Origin: an uncultured Actinomyces sp.
Lineage (GTDB): Bacteria > Actinomycetota > Actinomycetes > Actinomycetales > Actinomycetaceae
Direction: 5' to 3'
DNA: 12,649 nt
NCBI GenBank assembly: GCA_938028585.1
Contig: CALIZH010000295.1
Coordinates: 1 to 12,649 of the forward strand
Shown here: positions 6,553 to 12,649 of the stretch, one piece after another
Layout: the number at the start of each line of letters is the position of its first letter
Position numbering within the stretch: position 1 is the first letter of the stretch
Position numbers and translations under genes: made by a program
The notes under the pieces: generated by a model
The model's database searches: none
What the model was told of the DNA's origin: nothing
What the model saw: the letters and a program-made list of their open reading frames with translations, nothing else

Positions 6553-7548
6553 ATGCCAGTTAACTTGAGTGGACGTCATTTTCTCAAGCTTCTCGATTTC
6601 ACTTCTGATGAAGTTCGCTACCTCATCGACCTCTCGAGCCAGTTCAAGGCACTGAAGCTTACTGGGACGCCCCACCGTTACCTCGAAGGCAAGAACATTG
6701 TTCTGCTGTTTGAGAAGACCTCCACGCGTACTCGTTGCGCATTCGAGGTTGCCGGTATGGACCTTGGTATGGGCGTCACCTACCTGGATCCGGGCAGCTC
6801 TCAGATGGGCAAGAAGGAATCCATCGAAGACACCGCACGTGTCCTCGGCCGCATGTACGACGGTATTGAGTACCGTGGTTTCGCTCAGGAGATCGTTGAG
6901 GATCTTGCTGCGAACGCCGGCGTTCCCGTGTGGAACGGTCTGACCACCGAGTTCCACCCGACTCAGATGATTGCCGACATGCTCACCGTTCAGGAGAACT
7001 TCCCCCAGGGAATCAAGGGCCTGAAGTTCGTGTTCATGGGCGATGCTCGTAACAACGTTGCTAACTCGCTGATGGTTGTTTGCTCGAAGCTCGGTCTGCA
7101 CTTCGTTGCATGTGGCCCGAAGGACCTTATGCCCGCTGACGAGCTTGTTGCACAGTGCCGTGAGATCGCCGAGGAGACCGGTGCAAGCATCACGCTGACC
7201 GATGACCCGGTTGAGGCATGCACTGGTGCTCACGTGGTTTACACCGACATCTGGGTTTCCATGGGCGAGCCGGCGGAGCTGTGGGAGAAGCGCATCAAGG
7301 AGCTCAGCCCCTACCGCGTGACCGAGAAGCTTATGGCCCTGACCGATTCCGAGTCGATCTTCATGCACTGCCTGCCCTCTTTCCACGACACCAAGACCAC
7401 AATCGGCGCAGATATCGCCGAACGTTTCGGTGTCACCGAGATGGAAGTTGAGGATGCGGTGTTTGAGTCCTCGAAGTCCCGTGTCTTTGATGAGGCGGAA
7501 AACCGCATGCACACCATCAAGGCCGTGATGTACGCAACCTTGAAGTGA
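6553..7548 (+). CDS. arcB: Ornithine carbamoyltransferase, catabolic type
   Basis: A 331-residue cytoplasmic transferase interconverting citrulline plus phosphate with ornithine plus carbamoyl phosphate. Diagnostic motifs are the carbamoyl-phosphate loop STRTR at 57-61, HPTQ at 135-138, the ornithine-binding DIWVSMGE at 232-239 and the catalytic MHCLP at 271-275. The SMG loop identifies ornithine as substrate and argues against a putrescine carbamoyltransferase. Blocks such as FEKTSTRTRCAFEVA, DTARVLGRMYDGIEYRGF and ENRMHTIKA resemble Pseudomonas ArcB as I recall it. With carbamate kinase seven bases downstream, the citrulline-breaking direction is likely. The ATG at 6553 is preceded by AAGGA at six bases, and the in-frame sequence back to 6442 is not coding-like. 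Codon use is strongly biased (GTT, CTC, AAG, GAG), which suggests high expression. A biosynthetic role (argF) cannot be excluded. Confidence 0.95.
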   Translation: MPVNLSGRHFLKLLDFTSDEVRYLIDLSSQFKALKLTGTPHRYLEGKNIVLLFEKTSTRTRCAFEVAGMDLGMGVTYLDPGSSQMGKKESIEDTARVLGRMYDGIEYRGFAQEIVEDLAANAGVPVWNGLTTEFHPTQMIADMLTVQENFPQGIKGLKFVFMGDARNNVANSLMVVCSKLGLHFVACGPKDLMPADELVAQCREIAEETGASITLTDDPVEACTGAHVVYTDIWVSMGEPAELWEKRIKELSPYRVTEKLMALTDSESIFMHCLPSFHDTKTTIGADIAERFGVTEMEVEDAVFESSKSRVFDEAENRMHTIKAVMYATLK

Positions 7549-7555
7549 GGTTGTT

Positions 7556-8494
7556 GTGGGACAACGACTTGTAATTGCACTTGGTGGTAATGCCCTTGGC
7601 AATACCCCCGCTGAGCAACTTGAACTGATCAAGGAGACCGCTCGGACCATTGTTGATCTCGTTGAGCTTGGCAATGACGTGATCGTTACGCATGGTAACG
7701 GTCCCCAGGTCGGAATGATCAAGGTTGCAACTGATAACTCGGCAACCAAGGTTGGCGGCACTCCCAGCATTCCGTTCCCGGAGTGTGGCGCTATGTCGCA
7801 GGGCTACATTGGTTACCATCTCCAGCAGGCGATTGATAATGAACTTGCTGTTCGTTCTATCGACCGCCACTGCGCTTCAGTCGTGACGCAGACTGAGGTC
7901 AGCGCAGATGATCCTGCGTTCTCTAAGCCTTCAAAGCCCGTGGGTGCCTTCTTTACCGAAGAAGAGGCCAAGGCTCTGATGGAAGAGACGGGTAACACTT
8001 ACGTTGAGGATGCCGGCCGCGGATGGCGTTGGGTGGTTGCTTCCCCGCTGCCGACTCGGATCGTGGAGATTCCCGTTGTTAAGTCATTGATCGATGCTGG
8101 TCATATCGTTGTTGCCGTTGGTGGCGGCGGTATCCCGGTTGTGTCGACCGATGAAGGGTTCAGTGGTGTTCCTGCAGTGATCGATAAGGACCGCTCGGCA
8201 GCGCTGCTGGCACAGGAAGTTAATGCTGATCTTCTGGTTGTACTGACCGCAGTTGATCAGGTTGCAATTAACTTCAACAAGCCGGATCAAGAGAATCTGG
8301 CGACGATGACGCTCGCAGATTGCCATCGTTACATCGATGAAGGCCAGTTTGCGCCTGGTTCAATGCTCCCGAAGGTTGAAGCCTGTATGGGATTTGTTGA
8401 AGGCAGCGCTGGAAAGAGCGCCCTGATCACCTCACTCAAGCGCGCAAAGGAAGCGCTTGCAGGTGAAACTGGTACTCGCATTCTCGCGGAGTAG
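7556..8494 (+). CDS. arcC: Carbamate kinase
   Basis: A 312-residue kinase that transfers phosphate from carbamoyl phosphate to ADP, giving ATP and carbamate, which decays to CO2 and ammonia. This is the energy-yielding last step of arginine or citrulline fermentation. Family motifs are ALGGNAL at 8-14, HGNGPQVG at 46-53, the YHLQQAI block at 87-93, VASPLP at 161-166, GGGGIPVV at 189-196, VIDKD at 208-212 and FAPGSMLPKVEA at 265-276. The length is typical. Translation probably starts at the GTG at 7556, with GAGG five bases ahead overlapping the arcB stop region, so arcB and arcC are one transcript. The next gene is 104 bases away, behind a strong hairpin. Confidence 0.97.
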   Translation: MGQRLVIALGGNALGNTPAEQLELIKETARTIVDLVELGNDVIVTHGNGPQVGMIKVATDNSATKVGGTPSIPFPECGAMSQGYIGYHLQQAIDNELAVRSIDRHCASVVTQTEVSADDPAFSKPSKPVGAFFTEEEAKALMEETGNTYVEDAGRGWRWVVASPLPTRIVEIPVVKSLIDAGHIVVAVGGGGIPVVSTDEGFSGVPAVIDKDRSAALLAQEVNADLLVVLTAVDQVAINFNKPDQENLATMTLADCHRYIDEGQFAPGSMLPKVEACMGFVEGSAGKSALITSLKRAKEALAGETGTRILAE

Positions 8495-8502
8495 TGCTCA
8501 CG

Positions 8503-8550
8503 CGTGTTGCTGCCTCCACTTGATGAAATATGAGTGGAGGCAGCAACGCG
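8503..8550 (+). terminator. Strong hairpin between arcC and the YfcC-family gene
   Basis: Bases 8503-8520 pair with 8533-8550 over 18 positions (17 Watson-Crick pairs and one G-U), leaving a 12-base loop. The ATTTTTAT after it is separated from the stem by about six bases. It may be a partial terminator that lowers expression of the transporter relative to arcBC, or a stabilising or processing structure in a continuous transcript. Confidence 0.7.
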
Positions 8551-8598
8551 TTGCACATTTTTATACCTACAGCGTTGTAAAGGACATTGGAGTCTGTA

Positions 8599-10176
8599 AT
8601 GACATCAACAGCAGTTGCGGATTCGCAAGCTACTCCGCAAGCAGAAGCGCCAAAGCGGCGTTTTAAACTACATGTGCCTACTGCATTCACCATCCTCTTC
8701 ATTCTTACTGTGATCGCTGTTGCGGCAACATGGATGGTCCCAGCAGGTTCTTACTCGAAGCTGGCATTCGATTCTTCGAGCCAGATGCTTCAGGTCACCT
8801 CTCCTCAAGGTGAAGTTGAGAGTCTTCCCGCAACACAGGAACAACTCGATAAGCTCAACGTTAAGATCGGCATTGAAAAGTTCACCGGTGGATCGCTGAA
8901 GAAGCCAATTTCGATCCCCGGAACCTACCAGCGTCTCGATTCGACTCCCCAAGGAATTGCAGATATCACCCAAAGTATGGTGACCGGTACAGTTGAAGCT
9001 GCCGACATCATCGTCTTTATCCTTGTTCTTGGTGGTCTGATCGGTGTCGTCAATGCAACTGGCGCCTTTGAGGCCGGCCTTCTAGCACTAACAAAGAAGA
9101 CGAAGGGACGCGAGTTCGCGCTCGTCTTCATGGTCTCACTCCTGATGGTCCTCGGTGGAACAAGCTGCGGCCTTGAAGAAGAGGCGGTGGCGTTCTATCC
9201 GATCCTTGTTCCAGTCTTCTTAGCGCTAGGATATGACTCGATCATCTGTGTCGGTGCCATCTTCCTAGCGGGCTCGATGGGAACAACCTTCTCGACCATC
9301 AATCCCTTCTCGGTGGTTATTGCGTCTAACGCCGCTGGCATTGTCTTTACTGAAGGCTTGGCTTGGCGTGTTGCTGGATGCGTCGTCGGCGCTGCAGTCG
9401 TCATTGGCTACTTGTGGTGGTATGCAAAGAAGATTAAGGCTAATCCTGCAGCATCCTACACTTGGGAAGACCACGAAGCGTTCAACGCTCAGTGGGCCCT
9501 GAAGAGCACCAATGAGGGCTTCGAGTTTAACTGGCAGAAGAAGCTCATCCTTATCCTCTTCGTTGCAGCATTCCCGATCATGGTGTGGGGTGTTATGAGC
9601 CAGGGCTGGTGGTTCCCGACCATGGCCGCATCCTTCCTTGCAATCACGATTGTCATCATGCTCCTTTCGCTCTTCGGTAAGAGCCGTCTGAACGAAAAGG
9701 CTCTGGTTGATGCATTCACCGAAGGTTCGTCGAGCTTGGTGGGCGTCTCCCTGATCATTGGTCTTGCTCGTGGTATCAACTACGTCATGGAGCAAGGCAA
9801 GATCTCCGATACCCTGCTGTACTACTCCTCGAATATGGTTGAAGGTATGAGCGGTCCGCTGTTCATCTTGGCGATGCTCGTGATCTTCTTCTTCCTTGGA
9901 TTTATCGTCCCGTCCTCTTCGGGCCTTGCCGTTCTCTCGATGCCAATTTTCGCTCCTTTGGCCGATACCGTTGGTATGCCTCGTTGGATCATCGTTTGTG
10001 CTTACCAGTGGGGTCAGTACGCGATGCTCTTCCTCGCTCCGACCGGCTTGGTTATGGCAACGCTGCAGATGCTCGATATGAAGTACTCTCACTGGCTTAA
10101 GTTCGTCTGGCCAATGGTTGCTTTCGTCCTCGGCTTCGGTGGCCTCATGCTTGTCGCTCAGGTTTTGACCGCCTGA
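8599..10176 (+). CDS. yfcC: YfcC-family basic amino acid antiporter (ArcD-like)
   Basis: A 525-residue polytopic membrane protein. After a short cytoplasmic tail (1-25) the first membrane helix lies at about 27-48, then an extracytoplasmic segment to about 130, followed by some ten further helices. Family marks are LGGTSCGLEEEAVAFYPILVP (185-205), GTTFSTINPFS (228-238) and the re-entrant VPSSSGLAVLSMPIFAPLAD (437-456), characteristic of the YfcC/ArcD carriers related to DcuC. Members encoded beside arcBC exchange arginine or citrulline for ornithine, so an ornithine antiporter is the best inference, but the substrate cannot be read from sequence. The ATG at 8599 has GGAG six bases upstream; an in-frame TTG at 8587 is weaker. 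A tandem hairpin and a strong terminator follow. Confidence 0.9.
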   Translation: MTSTAVADSQATPQAEAPKRRFKLHVPTAFTILFILTVIAVAATWMVPAGSYSKLAFDSSSQMLQVTSPQGEVESLPATQEQLDKLNVKIGIEKFTGGSLKKPISIPGTYQRLDSTPQGIADITQSMVTGTVEAADIIVFILVLGGLIGVVNATGAFEAGLLALTKKTKGREFALVFMVSLLMVLGGTSCGLEEEAVAFYPILVPVFLALGYDSIICVGAIFLAGSMGTTFSTINPFSVVIASNAAGIVFTEGLAWRVAGCVVGAAVVIGYLWWYAKKIKANPAASYTWEDHEAFNAQWALKSTNEGFEFNWQKKLILILFVAAFPIMVWGVMSQGWWFPTMAASFLAITIVIMLLSLFGKSRLNEKALVDAFTEGSSSLVGVSLIIGLARGINYVMEQGKISDTLLYYSSNMVEGMSGPLFILAMLVIFFFLGFIVPSSSGLAVLSMPIFAPLADTVGMPRWIIVCAYQWGQYAMLFLAPTGLVMATLQMLDMKYSHWLKFVWPMVAFVLGFGGLMLVAQVLTA

Positions 10177-10209
10177 GAGACTGAGCAGATACCCAACGCT
10201 CAACCTGAT

Positions 10210-10234
10210 ACAACCCGGTAATTTTCCCGGTTGT
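10210..10234 (+). other. Small hairpin after the YfcC-family gene
   Basis: ACAACC-C-GG (10210-10218) pairs with CCGGTTGT (10227-10234), eight base pairs with one bulged C. No T-run follows. It may protect the 3' end or simply precede the main terminator. Confidence 0.35.
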
Positions 10235-10292
10235 GCGGTCGTAAGCAATGGGTACCTCCCTCGACTTTGGGGGAAAAGGAGAAAGAAGAAGG

Positions 10293-10334
10293 CTCGGGGT
10301 CTGTGTTCGGTGTTGCGACGACACAGGCCCCGAG
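10293..10334 (+). terminator. Intrinsic terminator of the arcB-arcC-yfcC unit
   Basis: CTCGGGGTCTGTGT (10293-10306) pairs with ACACAGGCCCCGAG (10321-10334), 14 pairs with one G-U, around a 14-base loop. AAGG and CCTT extend the stem past a one-base bulge, and TCCTTTCTAT follows. It separates lysP from the arc genes. Confidence 0.8.
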
Positions 10335-10463
10335 TCCTTTCTATAGCAATGCTGCGCTTCAATGAAGATGCGCGGCACGAAGTACGTCCCTCTTTCACCA
10401 AAGGTCAATTCGATTGCTCTCGTGAGCCATTAGATATGAGCCACGATAATTCTGAGGAATTCG

Positions 10464-11996
10464 ATGATGAATGAATCGCGTTCTTGTTCAACACTCAGCA
10501 CGTCTGAGACTCAACATTTACCTGTTTCCGATTCGGCCCCTGACCATGAACGTACCGATTTAGCGCACGGGTTAAATCGGAGACATATGCAGATGATCGC
10601 TATTGGAGGTGCGATCGGAACTGGCTTGTTCGTCGCATCTGGAGCGACTGTATCAACTGCTGGTCCAGGTGGTGCTCTGGTTGCCTACGCTGCCGTAGGC
10701 ATCATGGTTTTACTTGTTATGCAGTCACTCAGTGAGATGAGTGCTCATATGCCTGTTGTGGGCAACTATCAAACTTATGCATCTCGTTTTATTAGTCCCT
10801 CGTTTGGCTTCGCAATGGGGTGGAACTCTTGGTTTAACTGGACAGTGACGGTATCAGCGGATCTTGTAGCCGCGGGTATTGTGATGTCCTATTGGTTCCC
10901 GGATGTGCCTGGCTGGGCGTGGGCCGCAGGATTCTTGCTACTCTTGACGCTCCTCAATGCTTTGAGTGCACGTATCTATGGTGAGGCAGAGTACTGGCTA
11001 GCAGCCATTAAAGTCGTCACGATCATTATTTTTCTTATCGCAGGAATTGCAATGATTGCGGGTGTACTGGGATATGGCTCGCCTGGACTCGCAAACTGGC
11101 GGATTGGTGATGCGCCCTTCCATGGAGGAATTCTCCCCATGGTTTCAGTATTTATGATCGCGAGCTTTTCCTTCCAAGGCACTGAACTTGTTGGCGTTGC
11201 TGCAGCAGAATCGGGGAATCCTCGCCGAGATGTTCCTCGCGCGATTAAGTCGGTCTTTTGGCGGATTATGTTCTTCTATATCGGAGCGATCGCAGTTATT
11301 GGAACCCTTATTCCATTCACCGATCCAAATCTGTTGAGAAATACCGAATCGGACATCGCCTATTCGCCATTTACCTTGGTGTTTGATCGCCTAGGTATTG
11401 CTGCAGCAGCAGCTGTTATGAACGCAGTGATCCTTACCTCTATCCTTTCAGCAGGAAATTCAGGCTTGTATGCCTCATCGAGGATGCTGCACGCGCTTGC
11501 AGTAAATGGCCATGCTCCGAGGATGTTCTGCCATGTAACGAAGAAGGGCGTCCCGAGGAATGCGATGCTTGCGACGATTGTGGTTTCAGCACTCGGTTTC
11601 TGTACCGCACTAGTCGGAGAGGGGACTGCCTACAGTTGGCTTGTCAGCATTGTTGGTGTTTCAGGTATTTTCATGTGGTTGGGGATTTGTGCCTGCCACA
11701 TTCGCTTCCGTCGCGCGTACCTACTTCAGGGCTATAAACTCGACGACTTACCTTATCGTGCGCCTTTCTTCCCCTTCGGTCCAATCCTCGCATTCGCTAT
11801 GTGCTTAATTGTTCTCTTCGGACAGAATTACGAGGCAGTTCTCGCTGGAAACGTCTGGGACGCCGTTTCCTCCTATGTTGGGGTTCCTTTATTCCTTGGG
11901 GTGTGGCTGGGCTACCACCTTGTGAAAAAAGATCGCATGACTCCGCTCGCTGAACTCGATGTTCGGGGAGTGTCCTTTCAGGAGACCAGTGAATAA
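10464..11996 (+). CDS. lysP: Lysine-type amino acid permease (APC superfamily)
   Basis: A 510-residue permease with about twelve membrane segments that imports a basic amino acid, most likely lysine, with protons. It matches Escherichia coli LysP in many blocks as I recall that sequence: MIAIGGAIGTGLFVASGAT (44-62), DLVAAGIVMSYWFPDVPGW (133-151), FSFQGTELVGVAAAES (235-250), VMNAVILTSILSAGNSGLYA (318-337) and LPYRAPFFPFGPI (429-441). The first 40 or so residues are a variable cytoplasmic extension longer than in LysP. Two ATGs three bases apart (10464 and 10467) follow GAGGA, and either may be used. The gene lies after the arc terminator, so it is probably transcribed separately. Its codon use is less biased than that of arcB. 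The exact substrate (lysine versus arginine or ornithine) is not proven. Confidence 0.93.
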   Translation: MMNESRSCSTLSTSETQHLPVSDSAPDHERTDLAHGLNRRHMQMIAIGGAIGTGLFVASGATVSTAGPGGALVAYAAVGIMVLLVMQSLSEMSAHMPVVGNYQTYASRFISPSFGFAMGWNSWFNWTVTVSADLVAAGIVMSYWFPDVPGWAWAAGFLLLLTLLNALSARIYGEAEYWLAAIKVVTIIIFLIAGIAMIAGVLGYGSPGLANWRIGDAPFHGGILPMVSVFMIASFSFQGTELVGVAAAESGNPRRDVPRAIKSVFWRIMFFYIGAIAVIGTLIPFTDPNLLRNTESDIAYSPFTLVFDRLGIAAAAAVMNAVILTSILSAGNSGLYASSRMLHALAVNGHAPRMFCHVTKKGVPRNAMLATIVVSALGFCTALVGEGTAYSWLVSIVGVSGIFMWLGICACHIRFRRAYLLQGYKLDDLPYRAPFFPFGPILAFAMCLIVLFGQNYEAVLAGNVWDAVSSYVGVPLFLGVWLGYHLVKKDRMTPLAELDVRGVSFQETSE

Positions 11997-12039
11997 TTTC
12001 GCTTCCAATGCGAGAGCTGGTGCTTAGCTGATACAAAAC

Positions 12040-12085
12040 AGCGCCGAGGCCTGAAATCCGCGTGGGTTTTCGAGGCCTCGGCGCT
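12040..12085. terminator. Shared bidirectional terminator between lysP and a convergent gene
   Basis: AGCGCCGAGGCCT (12040-12052) and AGGCCTCGGCGCT (12073-12085) form a perfect 13-base stem with a 20-base loop. GAAA and TTTC in the loop can extend the pairing. On the minus strand the stem is followed by GTTTTGTAT, a better U-tract than the plus-strand CGCGTTTATT, but both converging genes could end here. Confidence 0.85.
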
Positions 12086-12160
12086 CGCGTTTATTCAGTT
12101 TTCCGCGGCCGCTCGCTTCAGTGTGTGAATTGATTGCCGAGGCTGGGGTTGGCAGTGAGG

Positions 12161-12176
12161 TTACCGGTGACGGTAA
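12161..12176. other. Small hairpin downstream of the right-edge gene
   Basis: TTACCG (12161-12166) and CGGTAA (12171-12176) form a perfect six-base stem with a GTGA loop. It has no T-run. The surrounding 11997-12256 contains no gene that I can support. Confidence 0.3.
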
Positions 12177-12256
12177 AAGTGCTCTGAGTAGCCATAGTTG
12201 TTTTAGCTTTCAGATAGGTGTTTTTGGAGAGGATTCTTTTTTAGCGTGGGTGAGGA

Positions 12257-12649
12257 TTAGTGGTAGCTGTGTTCGGACCAGCGTCCGTTCGGATTGCCGT
12301 TCGACCACTGTCCATCCTTATAGATTTGGTTACCGCTGTTGTCGTGACAGGTGGTAGAGCCATTGGTCTTGAGAGTGCAGTTGTAGCCGAGACTGGAGTC
12401 TGATTCTTCGGTGTAAGTCCAGTAGGATTCTCCAGTGGAACACCCCTGAGAACCGCCAGTAGAGCCGGTTGACTGTGAGGCTGAACCGCCACCGTTACTG
12501 CCGTAAGAGCGCCCAGCAGCAGTGGAACGAGAATAAGAACCATCGGTGTTAGATGACGCAGCAGCGGCCTGCTCGCCTTCCCACTGATGATGCAAGTCAC
12601 GAACCTGATTCGACTTCTCACCCAAAGCGTTCACAGCATCGGCGAGCTT
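12257..12649 (-). CDS. Uncharacterised protein, C-terminal part, Ser/Gly linker and three-Cys tail
   Basis: I do not recognise this protein. The frame is open to the right edge, so the start is missing, and it stops at 12257. The 130 visible residues have three parts. Residues 1-33 are a polar, probably helical stretch rich in Ala, Glu and Gln. Residues 34-69 are a low-complexity Ser/Gly/Thr/Asn linker. Residues 70-130 are a hydrophilic segment with Cys70, Cys91 and Cys101, several Trp and Tyr (YWTYTEE, KDGQW, GRWSE) and many Asn and Gly. The tail composition suggests an extracytoplasmic or surface domain. With three cysteines one would stay unpaired unless a partner lies upstream. No LPXTG-type anchor or terminal membrane helix is present. 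The bias against stops, and the terminator convergent with lysP, support a real gene. Confidence 0.75.
   Translation of the reverse strand, partial: KLADAVNALGEKSNQVRDLHHQWEGEQAAAASSNTDGSYSRSTAAGRSYGSNGGGSASQSTGSTGGSQGCSTGESYWTYTEESDSSLGYNCTLKTNGSTTCHDNSGNQIYKDGQWSNGNPNGRWSEHSYH

Noticed and set aside
6451..7770. 439-codon open frame on the minus strand opposite arcB
   Set aside because: It is explained by the strong codon bias of arcB, has no ribosome binding site or recognisable domain, and spans arcB and part of arcC.
6553..8494. Agmatine deiminase pathway (putrescine carbamoyltransferase plus carbamate kinase)
   Set aside because: The transferase has the ornithine-type VSMG loop, and no agmatine deiminase gene is present.
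9265..10401. 378-codon minus-strand frame opposite the YfcC-family gene
   Set aside because: It is an antisense shadow. The translation is a low-quality mix of charged residues, and it runs through the terminator hairpin.
10342..10463. Lysine riboswitch in the lysP leader
   Set aside because: The leader is only about 120 bases, and none of the conserved lysine riboswitch blocks are visible.
12241..12621. 126-codon minus-strand frame overlapping the right-edge gene
   Set aside because: The overlapping frame ending at 12257 is better. It is open to the edge and has a coherent linker-plus-cysteine layout, whereas this one resembles a frame-shifted reading of it.

Overview
The window looks like chromosomal DNA of a moderately GC-rich Gram-positive actinobacterium. 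My best guess is the Actinomycetaceae (Actinomyces/Schaalia/Mobiluncus relatives), from the codon bias, the actinobacterial GRGVTVGR motif in FolD, the lipoprotein-type metal-binding protein and AGGA-type ribosome binding sites. The genus is not proven. I see no tRNA or rRNA genes, insertion sequences, CRISPR arrays or phage genes.

Layout. (1) Positions 70-3681, minus strand: a four-gene operon for a zinc/manganese-type ABC importer. The order is substrate-binding lipoprotein, ATPase, permease, permease, with 7-8 nt overlaps between the last three genes. The first codons of a possible fifth gene run off the left edge. Its promoter region (3682-3780) holds a perfect 8-6-8 inverted repeat and a hairpin that places the Shine-Dalgarno sequence in its loop. 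(2) Positions 3908-6096, plus strand: glyA and folD, overlapping by four bases, form a one-carbon/folate unit. (3) Positions 6097-6552: a 456-base AT-rich region with no convincing gene. It has three AAGCTT boxes that can pair in mutually exclusive ways and a CRP/ArcR-like site just before the next operon. (4) Positions 6553-10176, plus strand: catabolic ornithine carbamoyltransferase, carbamate kinase and a YfcC/ArcD-type antiporter. This is the ATP-yielding lower half of the arginine deiminase pathway plus a transporter, with no deiminase gene in the window. An 18-bp hairpin separates carbamate kinase from the antiporter. (5) Positions 10293-10334: a strong terminator, then lysP (10464-11996), a lysine-type APC permease with its own ribosome binding site. 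(6) Positions 12040-12085: a terminator shared by lysP and a convergent minus-strand gene that enters from the right edge. That gene's visible 130 residues have a short helical stretch, a Ser/Gly linker and a three-cysteine C-terminal segment of unknown function.

How the parts work together: the importer supplies a transition metal. GlyA and FolD convert serine-derived one-carbon units to 10-formyl-tetrahydrofolate. ArcB and ArcC turn citrulline plus phosphate into ornithine, CO2, ammonia and ATP, and the YfcC-family carrier probably exchanges substrate for ornithine. LysP adds basic amino acid uptake. Nothing in the window is a clearly new system. The points most worth a second look are the deiminase-less arcBC-yfcC cluster, the regulatory structures around it, the inverted-repeat operator of the metal operon, and the unidentified cysteine-containing protein at the right edge.
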